A stretch of 64,000 nt of DNA from Ostrinia nubilalis (taxonomy: Eukaryota; Arthropoda; Insecta; Lepidoptera; Crambidae): contig NC_087095.1 of assembly GCF_963855985.1 (NCBI RefSeq), positions 2,118,001 through 2,182,000 on the forward strand. Reading direction: 5' to 3'. The notes under the pieces are model-generated. The model saw only the letters and a list, made by a program, of their open reading frames with translations. It was not told the origin of the DNA and ran no database searches. Shown here piece by piece: positions 30,940-42,573 of the stretch (within the stretch, counting starts at the first letter, position 1; every line of letters starts with the position of its first letter). The translations under genes and the position numbers were made by a program.

Positions 30940-32150
30940 GTTCATTACAGGCTAATTTATTTAGCCAACATAAAAAACAAATAAAAACCAACGACTTATT
31001 ACTTTTAAAGATGTTAAAAGCCAAACTAAGAATAAAGCACTTTTTATAAGATTTAAATAACAATTAGGCAAAAGCGTTATCTGACATTTATTGCCCAACG
31101 AGTTGGTACACACTTCGGCACACAAGCCTAAAAATTGTGACTTCTTCTGTACTCGTAATAGGTGCTATATTCCAACGAAAATGTAAAATCTGGTTTACTC
31201 CCGACTGTAGTCCAGAGAATGGGCAAAACGAGCTTAATTAATTGTCCCGGACAAAGAAAGATATAAGCACCATTGACTTTTTGTCCCGATTTAATTGTCT
31301 ATAATCTGTATGGATTTATACGACCGGCTTTTGTCCGCGAGGGTTATTCGGCTTGGGACAAAGGGAATGGAAATCGCGGGATTATTGTTATGTTATGAAC
31401 TGTGATATAAGGAGTTGGTGGGAAAATGACGCACGATAGAGATGTGTGAAAATTGAAGAGGATAGCATTGTGACATCTTGTGTAGAGGTTTTAAGTGCTA
31501 TTTTGCTACATAAATATGTATGTAGTTTGATTGCTACAACAAAATGTAGTTTGATATATTAGGTACTCGTACAGTACCGTATAAGTATTTGTAATGCAAG
31601 TCCCATCTGGGTGTAAAATGAGTGGTAAAGCACTAGGATTTTGGGTCATTTTTTGGGACAAGTTATCATAAATTTCAGTAGTGTCGTAACTTGCATTAAT
31701 ATCTTGATTCTTTGTTTGTTTGTATAGGTTTCCAAACTACATCGATGTGAAAAATATTTCACCATTATAATCCTACATTATTTCTGAAAAAAAAAAAAAA
31801 AAAACCTATAACGTCTTTATGTATAAAATAGAAAAAACATGTGTTCATACGAGAGGTCAAAGGTTGACTTCACCTTTGAAGTATAAATAAACATTTGAAA
31901 TAACATATTTATAAAACCTATACCAATTCATAAATAAACAATAATAACGTTTCCATCCAAATAATGAAATCTTTCAGACGGATCGTAATTTGGTAGTGTA
32001 ATTAGATTGGAATGGAACAATACAATCGTTTTAGCTGCAAATTAAAATTCAGATCACAAAACAAAATACGTCCTTTTGATTCCTTAGCCATTACGATTAA
32101 TTGAATTTCGGTGTGGTCCTGAAAACGGCAGTAGGTAATAATATACAGGG
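30940..32150. other. AT-rich spacer, no gene seen
   Basis: No gene. An 18-20 bp A-run at about 31785-31803 may mark an old retroposon end. AACAGGTG/GCTATTTTGCTACA near 31499 resembles phrases at 36350 and 48045. Confidence 0.4.
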
Positions 32151-32153
32151 TGT

Positions 32154-32245
32154 TTATCAAATCGTAGTATTGAAATAACAAAATTATTAATGTCCTTAGT
32201 AATTACTATCACTTTTCATCAGGTGAGATGCAGGCCAAGATCTTT
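32154..32245 (+). mobile_element. Mariner-type end followed by a SINE tail
   Basis: CAGGGTGTTTATCAAATCGT after TA has no right partner; about 45 bp later ATCACTTTTCATCAGGTGAG and ATGCAGGCCAAGATCTTTA form a SINE tail. Probably a truncated MITE met by a SINE fragment. Confidence 0.5.
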
Positions 32246-32277
32246 AAGTCAATAAAGAGCAGCTGAAATACAATTTC

Positions 32278-32911
32278 ATCATCATCATCATCATCATTCA
32301 TCATCATTTTTAGCCATAGGACGTCCACTGCTGAACATAGGCCTCCCCCAATGATTTCCACAATGGCCGGTTGGTGGCGGCCTGCATTCAGCGCCTACCC
32401 GCTACCTTTATGAGGTCATTGGACCCGCAACGAAATTAATCAGAAGAACATAGGAGGAGTTCGAAATTAAGGTTCGACTTCCTTCAATTGCAAGGTGACA
32501 AACAAAGGTTTAAAACCTTTAAGAAAAGATTAAGTCCCCCGGGACAAACTTGACCTTCATTGGTTGGGTTTTTGTGGCGGTCAAGCTGTAGATTCTGGCT
32601 ACACAGGAGTTGCAGTTGTGGGAACGAGAGGTGGGAATAGTCCCGTATCTTTATGAGGTCGTCAGTCCACCTTGTGGGTGGACTTAATACGCTGCGTTTT
32701 CCGGTACGAGGCCACCACTCCAGAACCTTGCTACCCCATCGGCCGTCAGTTCTGCCTGCCCTGCCCAAGTGCCCATTGCCACTTCAGCTTGCTAATCCGT
32801 TGGGCTATGTCAGCGACTTTAGTTCGTTTACGGATCTACGTGATACGGTCTCGTAAAGAAACACCCAGCATAGCCCTGTCCATGACACGTTGTGCAATTT
32901 TGAGCTTCTTT
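32278..32911 (-). mobile_element. RTE LINE 3' fragment split by a 231-bp insert
   Basis: Antisense RTE from a long (CAT)n tail at 32278 through GGACGTCCACTGCTGAACAT, then, after the insert 32418-32648, through GGTACGAGGCCACCACTCCA to TTTTGAGCTTCTTTATA at about 32911. Without the insert it is one ~400-bp 5'-truncated copy. Confidence 0.85.
32418..32648. mobile_element. 231-bp insertion of unknown class inside the RTE copy
   Basis: Bounded by a perfect 12-bp direct repeat CTTTATGAGGTC (32406-32417 and 32649-32660), a target duplication of retroposon length. CGAAATTAATCAGAAGAACA and AGGAGGAGTTCGAA are shared with 3166-3345. No A and B box pair was convincing, so the SINE label is withheld. Confidence 0.65.
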
Positions 32912-33340
32912 ATAATATTACTCTCACAATGGCTGAAAAATAAAATGAAAATAAATAAGAAAGAACAAATACTCGGAATTTTGAATACCACAAAGTTGCA
33001 ACAATGACAATAATGTATAAATTATGTAGTACCCCTCATGTTATGCTAATTATGCTTGTATTATGATTTGTTTACCCTTAGCAGGTGTGTGCCTGTACCT
33101 CTGTGCTATTCGTAAAATAGAAAAGAAAAAAACTCAGTAAATAATAATAAATTAATGACATGAGACCTCAATGTGTTAGGATACTCGTCAGCTATTTGTA
33201 TAGGAACAAAAATGAGTTTTGCAACGGCTCTCCTATATCTAGTCGGCCTCAGTGCCAGGGGAAATGTTGATGGGAAATATAATAACTGCGCTAAGCTAGA
33301 GCCGGGAAAGAACTGGGGTTCTGTATTTTGAATCAATGAG

Positions 33341-33560
33341 AGCTATCGTTTTGTACTTAATAGTTGGCACCCCTGGCGACTAACAGGACCTTACTCTACA
33401 GTGGCGCCATCTTGATGAGTGCAAATGCGATAGTCCTCCTACCACTTTAACGCTCACCAGTTGGTGCCACTGTCTTCGCTACTAGCAAGTGACAGGACCT
33501 TGCTCTACAGTGGCGCTAACTGGAGTGTGCTAAAACGATAGCCCTCATTGAAACACAGCT
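33341..33560. mobile_element. Small foldback element with internal direct repeat
   Basis: Outer inverted repeats CAATGAGAGCTATCGTTTT and AAAACGATAGCCCTCATTG enclose two copies of CAGGACCTTRCTCTACAGTG about 115 bp apart (33388 and 33492). No coding. Confidence 0.65.
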
Positions 33561-33839
33561 GTTCAATGTGTGAGTTTTCTCAGTTTACTTTGCACATCAC
33601 AACAAGAACAAACAAATAAATGAAATATACGGACAAGTACAAATAGGCGGTCTTATCGCTATGAAGCGATCTCTTCCAGACAACCCATCTCGAGGATACC
33701 TGCATAAAACAAGTTGAAGGGGAAGGCGGTGTCGACACTAATGACGTAATTTTTATTTTTTATGAACTGTCATAAATAATTCCTGAAAGTTTTTATAAAT
33801 TGGAGAATTTGAATTGGTGTGAACTTTATGAATCGTTAT

Positions 33840-33905
33840 ATATTTTTCAACCGACTTCAAAAAAAGGAGGAGGTTCTCAATTCGACCCGTATGTTTTTTT
33901 TTTTT
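33840..33905 (+). repeat. Dispersed repeat CAACCGACTTCAAAAAAAGG
   Basis: TTCAACCGACTTCAAAAAAA, GGAGGAGGTTCTCAATTCGA and GTATGTTTTTTTTTT: a phrase I know as very common in Lepidoptera; class uncertain. Confidence 0.6.
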
Positions 33906-34111
33906 AACAGTTTGATTCAAGTTTGAAAACTGGGAACCATTACTTGCATAAAGAAATATTGCACTTTGTGTGCTGCCTACCTCATCTAGGAATCGAATCC
34001 AGAAGTTCTTAGTTATTAAAATCTGTGAAAATCGCAACTCAATGGAACACGGAATCCTTTAAAGAGAAAATCTTTAAAGAAGTTCAGAAAGTTTTATTTC
34101 ACTGCACTGGA

Positions 34112-34258
34112 CGCCCTTATTCACAAACGATGCTTGCTTAAGTGACGCAGCAAATCGAACGCACGGCGTTGAATTAGAGCTCTGTGATTGGTTCGTGTGT
34201 GATTGTGTGCTTCCACGCGCACTGTGAGACCTCATAGTGATGTTTGTGAATACGGGCG
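34112..34258. mobile_element. Harbinger-type MITE, copy 4
   Basis: CGCCCTTATTCACAAACGAT to GTTTGTGAATACGGGCG, right flank TTA. Left terminal base change and drifted left flank indicate an older copy. Confidence 0.8.
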
Positions 34259-34261
34259 TTA

Positions 34262-35580
34262 AAATTGATAGTCTATTTCTTGCCACTGCAAACTTTGGAC
34301 AACAATACCGAGTTCATATTAGTTTAGGACATTGAAAAACAGAATTTATTGCCTTCAAACTTTTTGCGCTAAAAACAACTCTAAAAACCTTTGAATAAGG
34401 TCGTCGACATGTCTGATAGTTTATAGTATTTATGTCATGATCGGCAAAAGTTCACGAGGTCTATGACCTCGCTGAAATGAACCTGAAAGACAATCTTTAA
34501 TAGCGCATTTGGCGATTAGTGCGTTATGGTAACGGCGTTTTTTACGATAGCCTACGGTGACTTACGGGTTATGTGTTTGTTTTCAAATCAAACACTGATT
34601 TTTTGACAGCTACAGTAAAATATCTGCTATTACACGTCACTCGTTATTGACTGTTTTGTGTCCTTTTATAGGAATTAAGCGGAAATGTCATAACATCGTA
34701 AGCCCGCACTTCCACTTCTAGGTAACGCCGAATGTGCTTTCAGAAGAACGAATAATTTGGAGTCAAAAACACCGAGCACTTCGAGTAAAAAAAATCTTTG
34801 TTACAAATTTTTGGAAAGATGATCAAGGTATCATTTTAGACAATGCTATTTCTTAACTGCAAGGTAACCTCTCCATAAAGTAAAGTATAGTATAAGTATT
34901 AAGTATTCTTTAAAAAAACACATTCTGAATGAAGACGATGTCTTTTCCTTCGCTAAATTGGAGCCATTAAAAGAAGAAATAAGGAAAACGTTTCTTCAGA
35001 ATATCAGGACAGTTTGAAATGGTCATTTCTCATCCCGTCATTTCCTGTGGATCCCCAAACATGAAAGGTCATCCGATTACGTCCCTCGGGTAAAAGGGTG
35101 GGCGGGAACAAGTTTGCAAAATGACATTTATGTTTTTTATCACATTTATTATTTAGGGTTTTGCTTGGGGCATGAACGAAACCACATTTAATATAATTTG
35201 TTGTCTATATATCTGATATCATTGGGACGTTTTGGACAGTTATATTTAGACCCGAACTCAGTAACGGTACCAGACAGCGGCTAGAGATATTCAAATACCT
35301 TTTATTGTAAGTCCCTGGTGGTTAATACAAATAGTTTGACATTTATGTTTATGTTCGTTCATGACACAAAAATGTTGATGGTGTGTGGGAATCAACTGTC
35401 ATCGTTCTCTGGCATAGTATTCCAGTAAAGGAAAATAAATTGACTAGCCTACTGTCACTTCAGTTTGGGAAACTTATTTATTTATTTAGGACATAGCAAG
35501 CGCGCTTGGACTTTTGATCACCGTGCCCGAACATTCACTATTCATAAACCAGACTATCAGAACTATAATAGGTCCAGTAT
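34262..35580. other. Spacer, no gene seen
   Basis: 1.3 kb of AT-rich DNA with no supportable gene or element. Confidence 0.4.
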
Positions 35581-35585
35581 ACATA

Positions 35586-35742
35586 CAGGGTGGAAACGAT
35601 AACTGATCTCACTCGATTATTTCTAAACTATACAAGATATCTAAAAACTGGTTACTAATCTTGAAAGTGCTTCACGAGCTCTTTCAAACTGGAACTTTTG
35701 TTTAGAAATAAACGAGTGAGATCACTTATCGTTTCCACCTTG
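35586..35742. mobile_element. Mariner-type palindromic MITE (CAGGGTGGAAACGA)
   Basis: CAGGGTGGAAACGATAACTG and ATCACTTATCGTTTCCACCT then TG are inverted arms; TA flanks both ends. 157 bp. Confidence 0.8.
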
Positions 35743-35756
35743 TATGTACAATTGTA

Positions 35757-36289
35757 CAGTCACGGAATGAAAAGGTTCGTCAGTTTTCAAATTGATTCTT
35801 TCAACGAATCGCGAGCACATATTACCTTTTGAAACTATGTTACAGAATAATCTCAAATTAGAGAAAATAATCTTTAACTGTTCGTCAGTAAAGTTCAAAA
35901 TTATTCAGATCAAAGTTGTTTGACGATTTATCTTGTCAAGAAGATTATTATGATTGATAAACTAAAACCTTCTTGTTGGTTCAACCTGCCATTATTATGT
36001 CTATTAAATAAAAAAAACTATTGTCAATTGGTCAATGTCATCATTGCATTGCACTGATGGGATAGAAAAATAAACAAGCAAAACCTTATTCGTCAGCAAA
36101 CGTCATATTTATTTAAATGTTAGCAGCACTGTTTCTTGCACTATTATGTTGGCAGATTTGACTGTCGATTTGTAAGAACTATTTATTAGTATAAACAAAT
36201 AAAGAAATTTTGACTTTGACTTTGACTTTGACTCTTTGGTGCAAGCGAAAACCGACACTAAGGTGACGAACCTTTTCATTCCGCGACTG
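35757..36289. mobile_element. Mariner-type MITE (CAGTCACGGAATGAAAAGG)
   Basis: CAGTCACGGAATGAAAAGGT and ACCTTTTCATTCCGCGACTG, continuing TCGTCA/TGACGA, flanked by TA. It contains an AAATAAAGAAATTT followed by (TTTGAC)n at about 36197-36233, a probable LINE tail nested inside. It begins only 14 bp after the end of the previous MITE. Confidence 0.75.
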
Positions 36290-36294
36290 TACAT

Positions 36295-37040
36295 CAAGTT
36301 GTACAGACAAAGCTAAAAACACTGTGACATCTAACGCAGTTATAACAGGTGCTATTTTGCGACAAAGGAGAGTATGACGTGCCATCCACAGCACATCAAG
36401 ACTATCCATTTTTGTTGCAAAATCGTTCTTATATACAGCTACATAAGATGCCACAGTGTTTTACTTGATATGCTTGATATACTCTACATCGTTCTGAATA
36501 TATCCAGTGCGTGTGTGCGAATTAAATAAATAATGAATATCTTGCGGCCGCCATCAGTCCACATATTGACATTCCATACACTTCGACGGGGACGTGTTGG
36601 GAATAAACCCTGAAATTTTCATGACACGTATGACTTTATAAATTCATGCTTTTGAGGGTAGCATTTGATATGCGAAGGTTGTTAATAAGTAATCTAATTT
36701 AAAATGAAAATTAGAGGGTGCATATTAAAAACAAAGAAACACGATTTCTTATTTTTTCTTTTCTTCATTAATTTTCTATTAGAAGTACTACCAAAGACAA
36801 AATAAATGGTAATGATGAAAGATTTAAATCTATGCTTGAAAATGATTTAGGTTATGGCAAGTCATTAATACAGGTATTTGACCGCAATCGTACTTGATCT
36901 AGGATGGTACATACCTGCCCTGTAAGTGCCTATTCACTTTCACCTTGAAAAGGTCCGGATTAATTTCAATTTTCGAGAAAAACAGCAGCAGGCAGCGAAT
37001 TACAGTCCCTAGCTGTTCGCAAAAAGAGTTATCAAAACAC
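36295..37040. other. Spacer with a degraded repeat at 36295-36480
   Basis: CAGCACATCAAGACTATCCA, GGTGCTATTTTGCGACAAAG and AAGATGCCACAGTGTTTTAC recall phrases at 47985-48080 and 50530-50620, apparently one old inverted-repeat family. No gene. Confidence 0.4.
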
Positions 37041-37042
37041 TT

Positions 37043-37160
37043 CGCTGAGTCGCACCATCTTACTTTGACTTTGACAAACGTCAAAATTCTGTCAAACTCC
37101 ATACAAAAAACACCGGTTATTGTTATAGTTACGGTTAAAGTAAGCTAGTGCAACTCAGTC
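37043..37160. mobile_element. GGCTGAGTTGCACCA-family MITE, copy 3
   Basis: CGCTGAGTCGCACCATCTTA to TAGTGCAACTCAGTC with TTA on the right; the core CATACAAAAAACACCGGTTA matches the family. Confidence 0.75.
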
Positions 37161-37163
37161 TTA

Positions 37164-38765
37164 GTGCGAGCTTCTGTAGAAACACTTTCCTCAAAAAGAT
37201 GTGTCCACATAATCCCTACATTGTAGAAGTGACAGCTGAAATTCCCGAAACAAGGGTAGTGCCATCTCGTTTGAAGGTGTAAGCCGGTGGAAACTGGTTC
37301 AATCAGGCTTAATCTGGCCAGTTCACGTTACATTACAAGGGCTTATTGCTGGAGGTCCTATTAAAAGGCGATGCACTTTCTTCACTTTAAACGTTCATTG
37401 TGAGTCATAAGCGGCAGCGGTTTTAGGATGTTTTAAAATTACAGCTGTAATGAAGTAGATTTTATCAAATATGACGATGGAAACCAGGAGCATTGATAAT
37501 ATAAGAAACTGTTTTACAAGACAACACTTGCAAATGAAATTGCAACTTACTGTATTTCTAAAGAATTTATTGAACAAGTCGCCACTACAAGTTGCATCTG
37601 GAAGACGATCAAACTGCGTTGGCGTGGGATTTAAGCTCGTAGTCTCACAACTTGGGTTTTAATGTGCGAGGCCGCTACGTTTCAATAGACTAACTATATA
37701 CTCGTAAAATATCAAATATGCCATGAAAAGAGAAATCGCTATGAGCTCGTGCCTTGCACCTTCAGCGTCCACTTCAGTAGGTCGGGAGCTAAGCCTCGAT
37801 CGCAACAAGCGCCCCTCGTTATGAACACGATTGTTTGAGCGCTCTATTACAAAGAAACCTTATTTTAAAAAGTAGATTCCAATAAAAAGTAGCCTATTTC
37901 CTATTCTGAAATGTAAGATATAATATTGTATAGTTTCACCAAAATTCGTCGAATCGTTTTTGTGTGAAGAGGGAACAAACATTCATGGACGAAAAATGTC
38001 AACCGGGATTCCTAGAAAAAGTACTTCAAACAGGACAACCTATTGAGCTTGACAAATTGCTGTCACCCTTTATTCTACTTTGTCGATGCAAAGCATGTCA
38101 ACACAGGCCCTGTTAGCCATGTCATAGACAACCCAGACATGTCCTCTCAAGGCAAATTGCCATCAATTGATGCCAAGAAGTTTCGGGAAATGGTGATTAG
38201 TTCCCAGAAGGGGATCAGATAGGGGTAGAGCGTAAACAATCCACTTAAAGTGATCGACTGTTCTCTGGAACTCGTCGATCATAGTTTATCATTACCCTCC
38301 CATATTGCAAAATCTATCCATTTATTAACTTCATCAAGTGTCGGGTTTGATTGATCTTTTGACCTAGAAAATAATGGTTTTTATCCCTGTTTTGTAAATA
38401 TTTCGACAAGTTATTTCAGCTAGGCCAAAAGTTAGTCAGGTTTTAAAATGTACAAGGCTTAAGTTCTATGAGTACAAATCACAAGGTTTTCAAAAATAAA
38501 AATCTTGTTCTTGTCTGTATATTTCTATTTAGTTAACAAAACACTAATTTAACTAAGCTTAATACTGATTACCATAATAATATGTAGTTGTAATAGAGGC
38601 AATTACACAACAAAAATATATTATCACCAGTAACTATTATGCAACGTCGAAAAATTCGTTCGAGGATGGATGCGATACTGAATAAATGTAAGTAGTTGTA
38701 CCTCAAACGATCATAGTACACACACCACACACATACACACAGCGCGCCTAAAGTAGTATGTTTAT
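37164..38765. other. Spacer, no gene seen
   Basis: 1.6 kb with no supportable gene; a short CA-rich run (CACACACCACACACATACAC) lies at about 38720. Confidence 0.4.
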
Positions 38766-38769
38766 GGAA

Positions 38770-38995
38770 TACTAGCTTTCCGCCCGCGTCTTCGCCCGCG
38801 TGGAATTTTGTCTGTCACAGAACAACATTATGGCGCGCGTCCCTGTTTCAAAAACCGGGATAAAAACTATCCTACGTCCTTTCCCGGGACTCAAACTATC
38901 TCTATACCAAATTTAATCAAAATCGGTGAAAGTGAGACAAACAGACAGACAGACAGAGTTACTTTCGCATTTATAATATTATAGTATAGTATAGA
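38770..38995 (+). repeat. Dispersed lepidopteran repeat, near complete
   Basis: ACTAGCTTTCCGCCCGCGTC, CGTGGAATTTTGTCTGTCAC, TTTCAAAAACCGGGATAAAA, CCGGGACTCAAACTATCTCT, then (ACAG)n and TTACTTTCGCATTTATAATA. The best-preserved copy of this family here. Confidence 0.8.
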
Positions 38996-39285
38996 TCTCT
39001 ACGGCAGTGGGCGTTAGTAGTCGCACCACAGTTTTCTCAAACTATTGTGGCCATTATCGTACACGCTTTCTGATGTACAATTTTTCTTGTTACCAATAAA
39101 TAACATTTGAATTTTTTGAACCCTAAACGATCGGTATCTTTGAAAATACATAAACAAAAGTTAAAAGTTCGTAAACCACCAGTTTTATTATTAGGATTTG
39201 TAACTTGTAAATAGTTCATCACATTGGCTGGCCGACAAAGTTTTGTTACCAAGTCAAAGTTAACATCAGCATCATCATCTAACCG

Positions 39286-39622
39286 CCTCTGTGGTCTAGT
39301 GGTAAGACCACCTGCTTCAGACACAGAGGTCCCGGGTTCGATTCCCAGTGGGGGCAGATTTTTCTGTTCGGTTTGGTTGGTGGTAGGGCTTGTTCTAAGT
39401 CCGCCTGGCTAGCTACCACCATCTTACCTAAGTCTGTCGCCATAACAACAAAGTTAACAGCATTGTTGTGTTCCGGCAGTTAGAGGTAAGATAGCCAGTT
39501 CCTCCGTGGTTGAGGATTCCGAGTGAAGCTCGCTTCGACCTTCGGCCTGATCATCACTTACCATCAGGTGAGATTCAGGCTAAGAGCTTCCTCGTTGTGG
39601 ATAAAAAAAAAAAAAAAAAAAA
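39286..39622 (+). mobile_element. tRNA-headed SINE, full length reference copy
   Basis: Head CCTCTGTGGTCTAGTGGTAA (A box) and GGTCCCGGGTTCGATTCCCA (B box), RNA polymerase III type. Body CGGTTTGGTTGGTGGTAGGG, CTGGCTAGCTACCACCATCT, AACAGCATTGTTGTGTTCCG. Tail ATCACTTACCATCAGGTGAG, CTAAGAGCTTCCTCGTTGTG, then a ~20-bp A-run. The acceptor ends of the head can pair, but the following body shows it is a SINE, not a tRNA gene. The tail shares 19 nt with the CR1-type LINE. Confidence 0.85.
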
Positions 39623-39904
39623 GTGGCAGGTTATTTCTGTAAATATCCGGCTAAAGTTAGTTGTTGATACTATTTTGGTGGAGATTTATTACAGTTTTAG
39701 TTTTGTACCTTTTGATTTTAGTTTACAAGCGTAGGTTTAAGTTACTCGTGTGTAGAAGGTTCTTTTTATTTATAAATAAACACATTCAAAACCCCACAAC
39801 CTATCAGCAGCGATTTGTTACTAGTTTTTAGAAGTGCCTACTTAAAAAGTAATATAAACGATTTCTGTAAAGTTTTCCCATAGTCTTCCTAAACTTAAGA
39901 ATAT

Positions 39905-39960
39905 AATACTACTACTTTTTCTGGCCCATTCCCATTTTCTTTGGGGTCGGCCCTCCGTAT
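39905..39960. repeat. Short dispersed repeat fragment
   Basis: TACTTTTTCTGGCCCATTCC, CATTTTCTTTGGGGTCGGCC, CTCCGTATCATGCG, a phrase I recognise from lepidopteran intergenic DNA; class unknown. Confidence 0.45.
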
Positions 39961-39964
39961 CATG

Positions 39965-41160
39965 CGTCACCATTAAGAATATAATAATTATGTACTTAAA
40001 TATAGAGAGTAAATTTGTGGTTATATTTATATTGTCTGTTTCAAAATGTATTTTGGAATAAATGTATATTCTAAGATACAATTTTCAATGAGATTAGTTG
40101 TTGCCGTAAAATTCCCATAGCGCCGCCCACACAGTTTGTTTTAGAAAAGTTTCTGTTGTTACTGAAAATATTTTTACAGAAATAATAGTTACAAATTATT
40201 GTTCTACACGTGTAATCCAGGTGAAGTTAATTTATATTCTTTATTTTTACTTTATCCACAAGTAATCTTACAAAGATTGACTGTTCTATTGACAGACAAA
40301 GAACTACTTAAACCGTAAATGTTTGAAAGAAAATATTCCTGATTCCTGAAGTTCTTCAGGGCTGCTAAAGTAGGGATTTTTCGAAGTCAGATCCCATTCC
40401 TTGAGCAGTTACGCTGGAGTTGCAATAAGGAAGGGTTGTAGGAAATTCCATCCCTTATTGAGTCAGATAAGGGTTGCAAAGTTTTGAAGACATTTCTACG
40501 AACGAATTCAACGATTTTGGATGTCATGCTGATCAGCAATGGATCATTTTAATCAGCTATTGATTCAAAGATTACCCGGGGATTAGCCACCAGGGTAATA
40601 TAGCTGTTAATAGAACACAGTTTATCACACCTTATGAAGATTTTTTTTTTTTATCTAGGTAAGAAGCTACTAAAGTTCAAGTAATTGGCTTTGCTCAAAT
40701 ATTTATCAAAAGCTAAGTTCAATTTGTAGGTTTTTCTGCCAAACATAATTTTGCACTTAGATAAATTGAATTCCTAATTTGACAGCCCTACTTTTACCTA
40801 TTTATCGATAAATTGCTCGCGTGTTTACTTCGAGTGCCTTTCAGCTACAACTATCTTGAGGACTTCAGATGTCAGCATTAGGTATGCTACTACACTTAGT
40901 TGGCATTTTGGACTTTATCTTATTGGTGGAGAGAATCAGTTTTAGTTTGCTATTGTCACGAATTTAATCATTCATTTTCTAGTCTTGCTCAGTTCTATTG
41001 AGATTAGGATTTATTTATTAACTCGAGTAAAAGCATAAGAGAAGATATAGGTCTAGGTATCTAACACTTCTTATTGATGCGGTGTCTTAAGTCGGCGACA
41101 AACATCATATTTTGCAATTACATAATGGTGTCACAGTGTTATTTATCAGTGATGTGCTGT
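39965..41160. other. Spacer, no gene seen
   Basis: 1.2 kb of AT-rich sequence with no supportable gene or element. Confidence 0.4.
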
Positions 41161-41164
41161 TATT

Positions 41165-41470
41165 CGATCGTCGCGTCGCATAGCGTTGTATTGCGTTACG
41201 TAGCGTTGTGTCGCGTCGCGTAGCGTTGTAGCACGTCACGTAGCGTTGTGTAGCGTCACGTAGCGTTGAATCACGTAACGTAGCGTTGTGTCGCATCACA
41301 TAGCATGATGTGTCACGTCGTGTAGCGTTGTGGCACGTCATGTAGCGTTGAGTCACGTAACGTAGCGTTGTTTCATGTTACGTAGCGTTGTGTCGCGTCA
41401 CATAGCATTGTGTCAGGTGGCGTAGCGTGGTGTCGCGTCGCATAGTGCTATGTCGAGTCACATCGCGTAA
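41165..41470. repeat. CpG-rich 20-bp minisatellite
   Basis: About 15 imperfect units of CGTAGCGTTGTGTCGCGTCA. Each unit is two related 10-bp halves (CGTAGCGTTG and TGTCGCGTCA), so there is also a 10-bp beat. Units vary mostly at CpG positions (CG to CA or TG), as expected from methylation decay. ORFs on the minus strand here are only the repeat read as protein. Confidence 0.9.
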
Positions 41471-41492
41471 CATTCCGTGGTGAGTGTGGCTA

Positions 41493-41690
41493 TAGATCGT
41501 TTCATCCACGAAGCCACGCCCCACCAATGTTTGGTCGAGGGAAGCGCGGGGTGCGGGGAGTTTGATCCGAGCAATCCGAGCGTCATTATTGTAGTGTGCA
41601 TGTGCATGCATGGATAATTTAGCGTGTACCGATAACACTCAAGCATTAGCGGAAGAATGGTGAGGCGCGTCTTCCTGGATGAAAGGTACT
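41493..41690. mobile_element. Palindromic MITE (TTTCATCCACGAAG family), copy 2
   Basis: ATCGTTTCATCCACGAAGCC at the left and GCGCGTCTTCCTGGATGAAA at the right, with GATCCGAGCAATCCGAGCGT inside; inverted relative to 19012-19211. It follows the minisatellite almost directly. Confidence 0.75.
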
Positions 41691-42570
41691 GTGCTATATC
41701 AAATGACATGATTTCTCCCCGCTCTTGTAGTGGTCACGCGAGCCGTGTCGATCACTCGAGAGCAATTACTCCTGCAAACACGCGAGGGCGTGAGTGCTCT
41801 CGATGGGACACACTCGAAACGACTGAGTGTCTCCTCAATTATAAATATAGGGGGTATGGGAATATGTCTATCAAACGCCAATATTAGACATTTTGGGAAA
41901 GGTTTAGCAGAAACATTTTCTGCGTTTTTTATCAGTCATGGTTATTATCAAGTCATTAAATCTTTACTGCAGGATCCTCACTAATTTACCAGAAGCAAAT
42001 GGTGGCCAGACGGGCTGGGGTAGCCTGATCGTATATTTACTATCCCTTAGTCGCCTTTTAAGATATCTACAGAGAAACGAGGGTTTCTATTCTATTGATT
42101 GAGCAGTGTAATTTTTTCGGTCATTGTGGTAAAATGAATATTTTTATAAAATGGTGTTGGATCTCCACTAAAATTATACATGTAAATGAAATAAGATTTA
42201 AATACACTGAAAAACTATTTTAGATCACGGTGGTAGTACCTAAAGTCTTGGTGATTGTAATAAAACGTCCAAAACTGAAATTCTACGAATGACTTATTAT
42301 GACCTTTAGGGCTCTATTAACGTAGAGCCTACCTTTTTAGACGTTAACTCTTTTGCTCACGTCTGCGTACATAGGTCCAATTTCAAGCAATCGAGTGGGC
42401 CCAAGTACTCGTGATGTGCTTGTGTGTTCAAAGGTAATTGCTCTTCCAGACGCCACTTAAGGGTGAGTATTTTAGGGGAGCGCTTCAAATGTGATTCGAT
42501 TGAGGTATGCAGGCATTTTCAATACTATTTTTGGAATTGAAGCTTTCGCAAGAGAAATATGTAAATTAAT
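41691..42570. other. Spacer, no gene seen
   Basis: Short inverted phrases around 41740-41830 (GATCACTCGAGAGCAATTAC, GAGTGCTCTCGATGGGACAC) suggest another decayed palindrome. No gene. Confidence 0.4.
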
Positions 42571-42573
42571 ATA

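Noticed and set aside
39286..39358. tRNA gene (also 25109 and 26925)
   Set aside because: A and B boxes and a pairable acceptor are present, but a conserved SINE body and A-tail follow directly and the anticodon arm is poor.
41165..41470. CRISPR array
   Set aside because: The units are contiguous 20-bp repeats without unique spacers, in animal-type DNA; it is a minisatellite.
41105..41638. Minus-strand ORFs rich in RHNATLRD
   Set aside because: They are the minisatellite read as protein.
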